Assembly (NCBI RefSeq): GCF_000742135.1 | Contig: NZ_KN046818.1 | Span: 4,407,447-4,471,446 of the forward strand | Source of the DNA: Klebsiella pneumoniae | Lineage (GTDB): Bacteria > Pseudomonadota > Gammaproteobacteria > Enterobacterales > Enterobacteriaceae | Length of the DNA: 64,000 nt | Direction of reading: 5' to 3' | In this document: piece by piece, positions 46,889 through 55,533 of the stretch | Layout: the number at the start of each line of letters is the position of its first letter | Position numbering within the stretch: the stretch's first letter is position 1 | Translations under genes and position numbers: made by a program | Notes under the pieces: model-generated | Told to the model about the DNA's origin: nothing | The model's database searches: none | Seen by the model: the letters and a program-made list of their open reading frames with translations, nothing else

Positions 46889-47779
46889 ATGAAACCACTG
46901 CTGGATGTCCTCGTGATCCTGGATGCCCTGGAAAAAGAGGGGAGCTTTGCCGCCGCGTCGGCAAAGCTCTTTAAAACGCCCTCGGCGCTGAGCTACACCA
47001 TTCACCGCCTGGAAAGCGATCTCAATATTCAGCTGCTCGACCGCAGCGGCCATCGCGCGCGCTTTACCCCCAGCGGACAGATGCTGCTGGAGAAAGGGCG
47101 GGAGGTGCTGCATATCGCCCGCGAACTGGAGATCCGGGCGGTTAAGCTGCAGCAGGGGTGGGAGAATAGCCTTCGTCTGGCGGTGGACAGCACCTTTCCC
47201 GTGGCGCTGCTCTCGCCGCCAATCGCTGCATTTTATCAACAACAGCCGCTGACCCGGCTGCACTTCACGCTGAACCCCTCCCTGCTGGACTGGCGGCCGC
47301 TGACTGACGGGCAGGCCGATCTGCTGCTGGGGGCGCTCGGCGAACCGCCGCCGCTGAGCGGTTATGACTATCTCCCCCTCGGCGAGCTGGAGCTGCTGCT
47401 GGTCGTTGCTCCACAGTATCCGCTGGCGCGACACCGCGCACCGTTGAGCTGGCGAACCCTGCGCCGTTACCGGGCGGTGGCCACCGGCGAGGGCGGGGCG
47501 CTACTCAGCGATCAGGAGACCCTGACGGTGTGTGACGCCGCGGGGCAGCTGGCGCTGCTGCGCCTGGGGCTGGGCTGGGGGTGCCTGCCGCGCTATCAGG
47601 TGCAGGGTCTGCTGGACAGCGGCGAGCTGGTCTGCATGACCGTGCGCGGGCTTTCGCCTCGTCAACGCGCGTGGATCGCCTGGAATGACGCCACCTGCGG
47701 TTTGGCTGGCAAATGGTGGCGGGAAACGCTATTAGCAAATAGTGCTATTTTTACAATTTATCATACGGAAACCGTATAG
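46889..47779 (+). CDS. yeeY: YeeY, LysR-family transcriptional regulator
   Basis: The 296-aa LysR regulator has the N-terminal winged helix (LLDVLVILDALEKEGSFAAA, then LFKTPSALSYTIHRLE) and a C-terminal effector-binding domain. Its target is not established; it stands between yeeZ and plaP as in E. coli. AAGGGGG precedes the ATG. It lies 38 bp after yeeZ, so the two may be cotranscribed. Confidence 0.92.
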   Translation: MKPLLDVLVILDALEKEGSFAAASAKLFKTPSALSYTIHRLESDLNIQLLDRSGHRARFTPSGQMLLEKGREVLHIARELEIRAVKLQQGWENSLRLAVDSTFPVALLSPPIAAFYQQQPLTRLHFTLNPSLLDWRPLTDGQADLLLGALGEPPPLSGYDYLPLGELELLLVVAPQYPLARHRAPLSWRTLRRYRAVATGEGGALLSDQETLTVCDAAGQLALLRLGLGWGCLPRYQVQGLLDSGELVCMTVRGLSPRQRAWIAWNDATCGLAGKWWRETLLANSAIFTIYHTETV

Positions 47780-47882
47780 ATATTAGCACGTTAAAAATTA
47801 TGCTTACGCAATGAACTTCATAACATCTTGTCAACGCCGTTGAATTTGTTGCAAAATATGCGGCCTGAAAACCAGAGACTAG

Positions 47883-47916
47883 CCGACGCTTTTTTTTAAA
47901 GTGTCGGTTATTTTTT
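47883..47916 (+). terminator. yeeY terminator
   Basis: CCGACGC (47883-47889) pairs with GTGTCGG (47901-47907) with one mismatch, followed by TTATTTTTTT. It lies about 100 bp after the yeeY stop. Confidence 0.65.
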
Positions 47917-48068
47917 TGGTCGAAAGACACATCATTCAATACCAAGAGGCCGGGCTTCGTACCGGATAGATATTTACTAAAAACCGACAGTCGTTGTCGC
48001 TGAGGAATAGAAAGAAATGGGGCAATTTTTTGCTTACGCGCTGGCGTTCACCGTAAAAGGGGATAACT

Positions 48069-49427
48069 ATGTCGCATAACGCTACTCCAAATACCTCTCG
48101 CGTGGAATTACGTAAAACGCTTACGTTAGTTCCGGTTGTAATGATGGGCCTGGCCTATATGCAGCCGATGACGCTGTTCGATACGTTTGGTATCGTCTCT
48201 GGTATGACCGACGGTCACGTGCCGACGGCCTACGCCTTTGCGTTAATCGCTATCCTGTTTACTGCCCTGAGCTATGGCAAGCTGGTACGTCGTTACCCTT
48301 CTGCCGGCTCGGCGTATACCTATGCGCAGAAATCCATCAGCCCGACCGTTGGCTTTATGGTGGGTTGGTCCTCGCTGCTCGACTACCTGTTCGCGCCGAT
48401 GATCAACATTCTGCTGGCGAAAATCTATTTTGAAGCGCTGGTGCCTTCGATTCCGTCGTGGGTGTTTGTTATCGCGCTGGTCGCCTTTATGACCGCCTTT
48501 AACCTGCGCAGCATTAAATCCGTGGCCAACTTCAACACCGTGATCGTGGTGCTGCAGGTGGTGCTGATTGCCGTTATCCTCGGCATGGTGATTTATGGCG
48601 TGTTTGAAGGCGAGGGCGCCGGTACGCTGGCCAGCAGCCGTCCGTTCTGGTCCGGTGACGCGCACGTGATCCCGATGATTACCGGGGCGACGATCCTGTG
48701 CTTCTCGTTTACCGGTTTCGACGGCATCAGCAACCTGTCTGAAGAGACCAAAGATGCAGAGCGCGTCATTCCGCGCGCGATCTTCCTGACCGCGCTGATC
48801 GGCGGCCTGATCTTCATCTTTGCCACCTACTTCCTGCAGCTGTACTTCCCGGATATCTCGCGCTTTAAAGATCCGGATGCGTCACAGCCGGAAATTATGC
48901 TCTACGTGGCAGGTAAAGCCTTCCAGGTTGGCGCGCTGATCTTCTCCACCATCACCGTACTGGCGTCCGGTATGGCGGCGCACGCTGGCGTGGCGCGTCT
49001 GATGTACGTTATGGGCCGCGACGGCGTGTTCCCGAAAAGCTTCTTCGGCTACGTGCACCCGACCTGGCGCACTCCGGCGATGAACATCATCCTGGTCGGC
49101 GCGATTGCGCTGCTGGCGATTAACTTCGACCTGGTGATGGCGACGGCGCTGATTAACTTTGGTGCGCTGGTGGCGTTTACCTTCGTTAACCTGTCGGTGA
49201 TTTCCCAGTTCTGGATCCGTGAGAAACGCAACAAGACGCTGAAAGACCACTTCCAGTATCTGTTCCTGCCGATGTGCGGCGCCCTGACCGTTGGCGCGCT
49301 GTGGGTCAACCTGGAAGAGAGCTCGATGATTCTGGGCCTGATCTGGGCCGGTATCGGTCTGGTCTACCTGGCCTGCGTGACCAAAAGCTTCCGCAACCCG
49401 GTGCCGCAGTACGAAGATGTGGCCTAA
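48069..49427 (+). CDS. plaP: PlaP-like putrescine / amino-acid permease
   Basis: This 452-aa APC-superfamily transporter has about 12 membrane segments. It starts near the consensus [20 protein letters not shown] and includes [20 protein letters not shown]. The E. coli orthologue PlaP (YeeF) imports putrescine, and length and neighbourhood (yeeY, yeeZ) match. A 289-bp gap and a terminator separate it from yeeY, so it has its own promoter. Substrate is by homology. Confidence 0.92.
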   Translation: MSHNATPNTSRVELRKTLTLVPVVMMGLAYMQPMTLFDTFGIVSGMTDGHVPTAYAFALIAILFTALSYGKLVRRYPSAGSAYTYAQKSISPTVGFMVGWSSLLDYLFAPMINILLAKIYFEALVPSIPSWVFVIALVAFMTAFNLRSIKSVANFNTVIVVLQVVLIAVILGMVIYGVFEGEGAGTLASSRPFWSGDAHVIPMITGATILCFSFTGFDGISNLSEETKDAERVIPRAIFLTALIGGLIFIFATYFLQLYFPDISRFKDPDASQPEIMLYVAGKAFQVGALIFSTITVLASGMAAHAGVARLMYVMGRDGVFPKSFFGYVHPTWRTPAMNIILVGAIALLAINFDLVMATALINFGALVAFTFVNLSVISQFWIREKRNKTLKDHFQYLFLPMCGALTVGALWVNLEESSMILGLIWAGIGLVYLACVTKSFRNPVPQYEDVA

Positions 49428-49450
49428 GGAATAGCGTGATGTAAATAAGA

Positions 49451-49481
49451 AAAGCCGGAGGGAAACCTCTGGCTTTTTTTT
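49451..49481 (+). terminator. plaP terminator
   Basis: AAAGCCGGAGG (49451-49461) and CCTCTGGCTTT (49466-49476) form a stem with one G-U pair and a GAAA tetraloop, ending in eight T. A textbook intrinsic terminator just after plaP. Confidence 0.92.
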
Positions 49482-49514
49482 CGTCTGCGCCGGTTCGACA
49501 TCGAGGCCTGATTT

Positions 49515-49605
49515 TTTTGCAGGGCGGCGCTTGCCGGGCCTGGGGGACATAAGCTGACGGGAGGCCGCCGTAGGCCAGGTCAGGCGCAGCCGCCACCCGG
49601 CAGAA
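49515..49605. repeat. REP/PU-like palindromic segment
   Basis: GC-rich sequence with GCCGGGCCTGGG near 49530 and GCGCAGCCGCCACCCGGC at 49585-49603 resembles Klebsiella palindromic units between the converging plaP and the arsR-like gene. The pairing is imperfect, so the exact unit edges are not certain. Confidence 0.4.
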
Positions 49606-49609
49606 GAGC

Positions 49610-49921
49610 TTATCCTGCCTGCACCATAACTTTCAGCAGCGTATCCAGCAGGCCGGGAAAACGGGCGTCCAGATCTTCCCGGCGCAGCGAAATCATGTTC
49701 TCCCGTCCCTGAGGCCGTTGCCAGATCACACCGCTGTCGCGCAGGACGCGCCAGTGGTGGGTCATGGTGGACTTGGCCACCTCCTCCTGGCGCAGGGCGT
49801 TGCAGCTCAGCTCGCTGCCGTCGGCCAGCGTACGAATGATCTCCAGTCGCAGCGGGTTTCCGAGCGCGGAAAGGACATTTTCCAGGCGAATTTGTTCTCG
49901 TTCGGGGTGATTGGCGATCAT
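49610..49921 (-). CDS. ArsR-like winged-helix transcriptional regulator
   Basis: A 103-aa protein with the ArsR/SmtB-like helix-turn-helix: ENVLSALGNPLRLEIIRTLA, then AKSTMTHHWRVLRDSGVIW and the wing RPQGRENMISLR. It lacks a Cys pair typical of metal-sensing ArsR (CVC), having one Cys (ELSCNAL), so the signal is probably not arsenite. ATG 49921 has AGGATT upstream; a longer frame to 49969 adds an Arg/His-rich tail and is unlikely. It is divergent from the second EF-G gene with 239 bp between them. Confidence 0.85.
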   Translation of the reverse strand: MIANHPEREQIRLENVLSALGNPLRLEIIRTLADGSELSCNALRQEEVAKSTMTHHWRVLRDSGVIWQRPQGRENMISLRREDLDARFPGLLDTLLKVMVQAG

Positions 49922-50060
49922 AATAATCCTGTGTCGGCGGTGGCGCGGCGCATGGTAGCCGCAGCCCATATCGGCGGCTGGCGGCTACTATACCCAAACT
50001 CCGGTTCTGATACCACGCGCGCCGCCGCAACCTGCCCAATCGTAATGATAGCAAAAATAG

Positions 50061-50091
50061 TTCGAATATACTCGTACAGTTGTACTATGAT
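50061..50091. promoter_or_regulatory. Candidate operator / promoter between arsR-like gene and second EF-G gene
   Basis: GTACA (50074-50078) and TGTAC (50081-50085) are inverted arms inside a wider TAGT...ACTA symmetric region, overlapping a possible -10 (TATGAT, 50086-50091). The location between divergent genes fits a site for the ArsR-like protein. No experimental support; by eye only. Confidence 0.35.
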
Positions 50092-50160
50092 AGACGCAGT
50101 TAAATGAACTGCGGATCATTCCGACCGCAGACTGACCGTCAAAACGACTAAGGACGCATC

Positions 50161-52263
50161 ATGCCCCGACCCATCCCTCTCGAACGTTATCGCAACATCG
50201 GTATCTCCGCGCATATCGATGCCGGTAAAACCACCACCACCGAGCGCATCCTGTTTTATACCGGGATGAGCCATAAGCTGGGTGAAGTACACGATGGCGC
50301 GGCAACCACCGACTGGATGGCCCAGGAGCAAGAGCGCGGGATCACCATTACCTCGGCGGCGGTAAGCTGCTTCTGGCCGGGGATGGACCGCAGCTTCGAG
50401 CCGCACCGGATCAATATCATCGACACCCCTGGGCACGTGGATTTCACCATTGAGGTGGAGCGTTCCATGCGCGTGCTCGACGGCGCGGTGATGGTGTATG
50501 ACTCCGTCGGCGGGGTGCAGCCCCAGTCGGAGACCGTCTGGCGCCAGGCGAATAAATACCACGTTCCGCGGCTGGCCTTCGTCAACAAGATGGACCGCCC
50601 GGGGGCGGACTTCTTCCGCGTGGTGCAGATGATGATCGACCGCCTGAAGGCTAACCCGGTGCCGATTGTCATCCCCATTGGCGCTGAAGAGCATTTCACC
50701 GGCGTCGTCGACCTGGTGAAAATGCGCGCCATCCTGTGGGATGACGCCACCCAGGGCATGACCTTTAGCTATGGGCCAGTCCCTGACGATCTGCTGGCGA
50801 CGGCGCAGCAGTGGCGGGAGAAAATGGTCTCGGCGGCGGCGGAAGCCAGCGATGAGCTGATGGATAAATACCTGGAAACCGGTGAGCTGGACGAGGCGGA
50901 GATCGTCGCCGGTCTGCGCCAGCGCACGGTGAAGGGCGAAATCCAGGCGGTGCTCTGCGGGAGCGCCTTTAAAAACAAAGGCGTGCAGCGCATGCTCGAC
51001 GCGGTGGTGGAGCTGATGCCGTCGCCGCTGGATATTCCGGCGATACAGGGCATTGATGAGAAAGGTCAGCCGGCGGAACGCCATCCGAGCGACGATGAGC
51101 CGCTGTCGGCGCTGGCGTTCAAACTGATGACCGACCCCTACGTCGGCCAGCTGACCTTTATCCGCGTCTACTCCGGGACGCTGAAGAAAGGCGATGCGGT
51201 GTGGAACCCGGTGAAGGGTAAGAAAGAGCGCATCGGGCGTATCGTGCTGATGCAGGCCAACGACCGCCATGAAGTTGACGAACTGCACGCCGGAGATATC
51301 GCGGCCTGCGTTGGGCTGAAGGATGTGACCACCGGTGATACGCTGTGTGATCCGGATGCGATCATTACCCTCGAACGGATGGAGTTTCCGGAGCCGGTGA
51401 TTTCGCTGGCCATCGAGCCGAAGACCAAAGCGGACCAGGAGAAAATGGGCATCGCGCTGCAGCGGCTGGCGGCGGAAGATCCGTCGTTCCGTCTGCATAC
51501 CGATGAAGAGTCCGGCCAGACGATTATCTCCGGCATGGGCGAGCTGCATCTGGAGATCATTGTCGACCGGATGAAGCGCGAGTTTGGCGTCGAGGCCAAC
51601 ATTGGTCGTCCGCAGGTCACCTACCGTGAAACCCTGCGCAAGAAAGTGATGGACGTGGAAGGCAAATTTGTGCGCCAGTCCGGCGGCAAAGGGCAGTACG
51701 GGCACGTTGTGCTGACCCTGGAGCCGCTGGAGCCGGGCAGCGGTTTCGTCTTCGAGGACGCCACCAAAGGCGGCGTGGTGCCGCGCGAGTACATCCCTTC
51801 CGTGGAGAAAGGGCTGCGCGAAGCGATGGGCACCGGCGTGCTGGCGGGTTATCCGGTGGTTGACGTGAAAGCGACCCTGACCTTTGGGTCGTACCACGAC
51901 GTGGACTCCTCGGAGATGGCGTTCCGCATGGCGGCGATCTTTGGTTTCCGGGAAGGCGCGCGCAAAGCGGATCCGGTGATCCTTGAGCCGGTGATGCACG
52001 TCGAGGTGGAGACGCCGGAAGAGTACGCCGGGAATATTATGGGCGATCTCTCTTCCCGTCGCGGGATGGTGCAGGGGATGGAAGAGCGCTTCGGCAGCCA
52101 GATCATCCGCGCCGACGTGCCGCTGGCGGAGATGTTTGGTTATTCCACCACGCTGCGCTCGATGTCGCAGGGACGGGCAACCTACAGTATGGAGTTCCAC
52201 CATTACGCGGAAGCGCCGCGTAATGTGGCGGATGAAATCATCGCCAGCCGCGCGAAAAGCTAA
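50161..52263 (+). CDS. Elongation factor G paralogue (second EF-G)
   Basis: The 700-aa translational GTPase has full EF-G architecture: G1 AHIDAGKTT, switch [12 protein letters not shown]3 DTPGHVDF with the catalytic His, G4 [10 protein letters not shown]5 GSAFKNKG, then domains II-V ending with [20 protein letters not shown]. It is outside the rpsL-rpsG-fusA-tufA operon and stands alone here with its own Shine-Dalgarno (AAGGA), so it is a paralogue of the housekeeping fusA. It may work under stress or in ribosome recycling. Regulation by the divergent ArsR-like protein is a guess. All GTPase motifs are intact. Confidence 0.93.
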   Translation: MPRPIPLERYRNIGISAHIDAGKTTTTERILFYTGMSHKLGEVHDGAATTDWMAQEQERGITITSAAVSCFWPGMDRSFEPHRINIIDTPGHVDFTIEVERSMRVLDGAVMVYDSVGGVQPQSETVWRQANKYHVPRLAFVNKMDRPGADFFRVVQMMIDRLKANPVPIVIPIGAEEHFTGVVDLVKMRAILWDDATQGMTFSYGPVPDDLLATAQQWREKMVSAAAEASDELMDKYLETGELDEAEIVAGLRQRTVKGEIQAVLCGSAFKNKGVQRMLDAVVELMPSPLDIPAIQGIDEKGQPAERHPSDDEPLSALAFKLMTDPYVGQLTFIRVYSGTLKKGDAVWNPVKGKKERIGRIVLMQANDRHEVDELHAGDIAACVGLKDVTTGDTLCDPDAIITLERMEFPEPVISLAIEPKTKADQEKMGIALQRLAAEDPSFRLHTDEESGQTIISGMGELHLEIIVDRMKREFGVEANIGRPQVTYRETLRKKVMDVEGKFVRQSGGKGQYGHVVLTLEPLEPGSGFVFEDATKGGVVPREYIPSVEKGLREAMGTGVLAGYPVVDVKATLTFGSYHDVDSSEMAFRMAAIFGFREGARKADPVILEPVMHVEVETPEEYAGNIMGDLSSRRGMVQGMEERFGSQIIRADVPLAEMFGYSTTLRSMSQGRATYSMEFHHYAEAPRNVADEIIASRAKS

Positions 52264-52271
52264 GCAACGTT

Positions 52272-52397
52272 CCCGGGTGCGACGCGAGGCGTCTTACCCG
52301 GGCTACTCTGGTACCAGCGCCCAGGCCCGGTAAGGCGAAGCCGCCACCGGGCAAAAAGGTAAGCACGAACTGGGGACGCAATGCCCGGCGGCGCTGC
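52272..52397. repeat. REP/PU palindromes left of the insertion element
   Basis: Two palindromes and a half lie here. CCCGGGTGCGACG with CGTCTTACCCGGG spans 52272-52302 and may terminate the EF-G gene. GCCCGG (52325-52330) pairs with CCGGGC (52347-52352). The third unit begins GCCCGGCGGCGC at 52383 and is cut by the insertion element at 52398. This is a bacterial interspersed mosaic element. Confidence 0.75.
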
Positions 52398-52446
52398 TGG
52401 ACTGCACCCCAAAAGTTGGACACCCAACTGAGTAAGGTGCAATTTT

Positions 52447-52968
52447 ATGGCTAAACCAAAGTATTCCCCTGAAACAAAACTGGCTGTGGTTAATCATTAT
52501 TTGTCCGGTAAAGACGGAGAACAGAGTACAGCCGACCTTTTTGGTATTGAAAGAACATCTGTCCGTCGCTGGGTCAGGGCATGGCAGTTCCACGGTGCAG
52601 AAGGCCTGACTGCAAAAAATAATCATTATTCCGATGAATTTAAACTCGTGGTCGTCCGGGCGGTTATCAGTGACCGCCTGACGATGCGTGAAGCGGCTGC
52701 CCGGTTTAATCTCTCCGCAGAAATACTTGTCCGGCGCTGGCTCGACGTGTACAACGATGCCGGAGCGGAAGGTCTTTTAAACATGCAATGCGGACGGCCC
52801 GGACAAATGACAAAGCCAAAAAATATCCCACCACTGACAGATAAAGAGCTGGAAAAACTCTCCCCCGAAGAACTCAGGGCCGAACTGCGTTATCTGCGGG
52901 CAGAGAATGCCTATCTAAAAAAGTTGAAAGCCTTGGTTCAGAGCGAAAAAAATGGCAAAAAGCCCTGA
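52447..52968 (+). CDS. IS transposase OrfA
   Basis: The 173-aa DNA-binding part has two helix-turn-helix regions (ETKLAVVNHYLSGKDGEQST and TMREAAARFNLSAEILVRRW) and a C-terminal leucine-zipper-like stretch (LSPEELRAELRYLRAENAYL). It ends GKKP-stop. Near the end AAA AAG (52957-52962), or AAA AAT at 52948-52953, can serve as a -1 slippage site into orfB, giving the OrfAB transposase as in other IS3 elements. Confidence 0.92.
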   Translation: MAKPKYSPETKLAVVNHYLSGKDGEQSTADLFGIERTSVRRWVRAWQFHGAEGLTAKNNHYSDEFKLVVVRAVISDRLTMREAAARFNLSAEILVRRWLDVYNDAGAEGLLNMQCGRPGQMTKPKNIPPLTDKELEKLSPEELRAELRYLRAENAYLKKLKALVQSEKNGKKP

Positions 52969-53024
52969 TAATCAGTGAACTAAGGCATGAACACGCTCTG
53001 CGGGACCTTCTGCGGGCGGCCGGT

Positions 53025-53810
53025 ATGTCCCGTAGCACGTGGTATTACAATATGAATGCACTGAAGCAAGGGGACAGGTATGCGGGTCTTAAAGAGAACA
53101 TCAGGAAGATATACCACTATCACAAAGGTCGTTATGGCTACCGCAGGATCACGCTCGCACTGAGAAAACAGGGGCTGCGGATAAACCATAAAACAGTGCA
53201 GCGGCTGATGGCAGAACTGTCACTCCGGTCTGTGATAAGGGCGAAAAAATATCGTGCCTGGAAAGGGAGAACGGGCGAGGCCGCGCCCAATATCCTGAGC
53301 CGGAACTTCGGTGCGTCAAAAGCCAACGAAAAATGGGTAACAGATGTGACAGAGTTCCCGGTACAGGGAAAAAAGCTTTACCTGTCGTCAGTTCTCGATC
53401 TGTTTAACCGGGAGGTTATCGCCTACAGCCTGTCGGAAAGGCCGGTGATGGAGATGGTGAATACGATGCTGGACGGTGCGTTCCCGAAGCTCAGACCGGG
53501 AGATGCTCCGCTGCTGCACTCGGATCAGGGCTGGCATTACAGGATGAGGAGCTATCAGGAACGTTTAAAGGCGCATGGGATGACGCAGAGTATGTCGCGT
53601 AAAGGAAACTGCCTGGATAATGCAGTGATGGAAAACTTCTTCGGGACCCTGAAATCGGAGTGTTTTTATCTGAGGGAGTTCAGGAGTGTCAGTGCGCTAA
53701 GAAAAGCCGTAGAGGACTATATCCATTACTACAACAACGAGCGGATAAGCCTGAAATTAAAAGGCCTGAGTCCGGTAGAGTACCGAACCCAGGCTCTGAG
53801 AGCCGCTTAA
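53025..53810 (+). CDS. IS transposase OrfB (DDE integrase domain)
   Basis: The 261-aa catalytic part has an HTH_21-type N-terminus (RYGYRRITLALRKQGL) and the DDE core: Asp in WVTDVTEF, Asp in LHSDQGWHY, and Glu in NCLDNAVMENFFG followed by LKSE. The frame is open upstream to the slippage region at 52962, where it continues ALIISELRHEHALRDLLRAA before this ATG, so the working product is the OrfAB fusion made by -1 frameshifting. Confidence 0.92.
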   Translation: MSRSTWYYNMNALKQGDRYAGLKENIRKIYHYHKGRYGYRRITLALRKQGLRINHKTVQRLMAELSLRSVIRAKKYRAWKGRTGEAAPNILSRNFGASKANEKWVTDVTEFPVQGKKLYLSSVLDLFNREVIAYSLSERPVMEMVNTMLDGAFPKLRPGDAPLLHSDQGWHYRMRSYQERLKAHGMTQSMSRKGNCLDNAVMENFFGTLKSECFYLREFRSVSALRKAVEDYIHYYNNERISLKLKGLSPVEYRTQALRAA

Positions 53811-53842
53811 TATGAACCATCCAACTTTATGGGGTCAGTCCA

Positions 53843-53922
53843 TGCGCTTGCGCGGGCCTACGGTCAGGCGTCCTCCCCGGTCATCGTTTGTAGTCCGGGT
53901 AAGGAGTTAGCCGCAACCCGGG
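53843..53922. repeat. REP/PU half and palindrome right of the insertion element
   Basis: The right half of the split unit (GCTTGCGCGGGC, 53845-53856) is followed by another palindrome: CCGGGT (53895-53900) with ACCCGG (53916-53921). The cluster ends close to the sbcB stop. Confidence 0.7.
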
Positions 53923-53934
53923 AATTTCAGCCAA

Positions 53935-55359
53935 TCAGACAATATCCTGTGCGTACTGCCACAGCGCCTTCAGCTGCGCCAGCTTCTCTTTATCATCCGC
54001 ATACTGCTGATACAGCATCTGCAGCTCATCGGCATAGGCCTGCAAAAAAGCCGGCGTAAACACCTGACGACGGTGCTCTAACCAGCGCTGCTGCTCATGT
54101 TCATCGAGCGTGCCGGGGAAGTTGCGCGCCCGGTAGTTAAACAGCAGGCGTTCGATACGCTGGTCGGCGAAGGTGATATCCAGCGCCGGCAGATTGCGCG
54201 GTTCGGTTTCCAGCACGATTTTCATCGCCGAGCGGTCGGCATCGCTAAAGAACCCATTGTACAGCTGGGCGTCGACGTTTTCGGACGGCACGAAGGGTTC
54301 GGCTTCGGCATAGACCGCCACTACCTTCTCGCGCACCTGCGGATTCGCCCGCAGCAGCTGGGCGTTCTCCAGACAGCGCTGAATAGAGATCCCCAGCCGG
54401 TCAGCATCCTGCGGGCGCAGGGTATTGGCCTGGGCCAGTACCGGACATTTATTAAGATGCACCAGCTTAATCGGCGCCGCCGGCAGATCGCCAAGCTCGG
54501 CGCGCGGGGTGTAAAGCCGCTCGCGCAGGGCATCGGCATCCAGTTCCAGCAGCGGCGCCATATCGCCCGCCAGATCGACCATAATCACCGCATTGCGGTT
54601 TTCCGGATGCCAGGCCAGGGGCGCCACCAGGCTGGTGTTGCCGCGCGCGGCGCCAAACATGCCGGAGACATGCACCAGGGGCTTCATCTGCGGCACGTCG
54701 ATAAGCGTCGCCAGCTTGCGCTTATTGCGGTGGCTGTAGAGATAATCAAACAGCCGCGGCTGCCGGGTTTTCACCAGCTTCGCCATGGCGATGGTGGCGT
54801 ATACGTCGGCCATCGCGTCATGGGCGTTCTGGTGTTCAATACCGTTGGCGACGGTCAGATGTTCAAGCCGGAAGCTCGGCAACCCTTCGTCATTCTCCGG
54901 CCAGGCGATCCCTTCCGGGCGCAGGGCATAGCAGGCGCGCATCACGTCGAGCAGATCCCAGCGCGAGTTATCGTGCTGCCAGCTCCAGGCATAAGGGTCA
55001 TAGAAGTTGCGATAGAAGATATTCCGCGTCACTTCGTCATCAAAGCGCACGTTGTTATAGCCGACGATACAGGTTTGCGGCACCGTGAACAGAGCGTGGA
55101 TGCGGCGGGCAAATGTGGCCTCATTATCCCCTTTGGCCAGCGCTTCCTGCGGCGTGATCCCGGTGATCATCACCGCCTGCGGCTGCGGCAGGTAATCGTC
55201 AGCGGGTTTGCAGTAAAACACTTCGGGCTCGCCGAGCACATTCAGCTCCGCGTCGGTGCGGATGGCGGCGAACTGCGCCGGCCGGTCGAGGGAAGGGCTG
55301 GTGCCGAAGGTTTCATAATCGTGGAATAAAAATCCGGGCTGGTTGACGCTATCTTGCAT
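53935..55359 (-). CDS. sbcB: Exodeoxyribonuclease I
   Basis: ExoI degrades single-stranded DNA 3' to 5' and takes part in mismatch repair and recombination. The 474-aa protein begins with the DnaQ-like DEDD domain: FHDYETFGTSP gives Asp14 and Glu16, and HNAHDAMADVYATIAM the later acids. An SH3-like and a helical C-terminal domain follow. Length matches E. coli SbcB (475 aa). Divergent from dacD. Confidence 0.97.
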   Translation of the reverse strand: MQDSVNQPGFLFHDYETFGTSPSLDRPAQFAAIRTDAELNVLGEPEVFYCKPADDYLPQPQAVMITGITPQEALAKGDNEATFARRIHALFTVPQTCIVGYNNVRFDDEVTRNIFYRNFYDPYAWSWQHDNSRWDLLDVMRACYALRPEGIAWPENDEGLPSFRLEHLTVANGIEHQNAHDAMADVYATIAMAKLVKTRQPRLFDYLYSHRNKRKLATLIDVPQMKPLVHVSGMFGAARGNTSLVAPLAWHPENRNAVIMVDLAGDMAPLLELDADALRERLYTPRAELGDLPAAPIKLVHLNKCPVLAQANTLRPQDADRLGISIQRCLENAQLLRANPQVREKVVAVYAEAEPFVPSENVDAQLYNGFFSDADRSAMKIVLETEPRNLPALDITFADQRIERLLFNYRARNFPGTLDEHEQQRWLEHRRQVFTPAFLQAYADELQMLYQQYADDKEKLAQLKALWQYAQDIV

Positions 55360-55533
55360 AGTCTGTTCATTATCCGTGGTGGCGTGCGACCGGTATGGTA
55401 AACGATTTGCCCGGTCATCAGAAGGGTCGCGGCAAGCAACTTCCTCTGCTGTGTCATATTTTCTTGCAATTAAACCCTGATATGAAACGCGAAGTTCCGT
55501 AAAAAGGACGGCGGATCTGTAAATCTAGAGGAT

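Larger units (their letters stand above)
52398..53842 (+). mobile_element. IS3-family insertion sequence (IS150 group), ISKpn1-like
   Basis: The 1445-bp element has ends TGGACTGCACCCCAAAAGTT (left) and, as reverse complement of the right, TGGACTGACCCCATAAAGTT, imperfect inverted repeats of about 23 bp. A TGC target duplication flanks it (52395-52397 and 53843-53845). It carries orfA and orfB in overlapping frames. It sits in the loop of a palindromic unit, and removing it with one TGC restores GCCCGGCGGCGC + TGC + GCTTGCGCGGGC. ISKpn1 and IS1397 are known to target such palindromes; the length matches ISKpn1 from memory. Both frames look intact. Confidence 0.9.

Noticed and set aside
50116-52203. 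695-codon open frame antisense to the EF-G gene
   Set aside because: It mirrors the codon bias of a GC-rich real gene on the other strand; His-rich, low-complexity translation with no domain.
54097-55329. 410-codon plus-strand frame opposite sbcB
   Set aside because: Antisense shadow; sbcB has its full set of motifs in the other direction.
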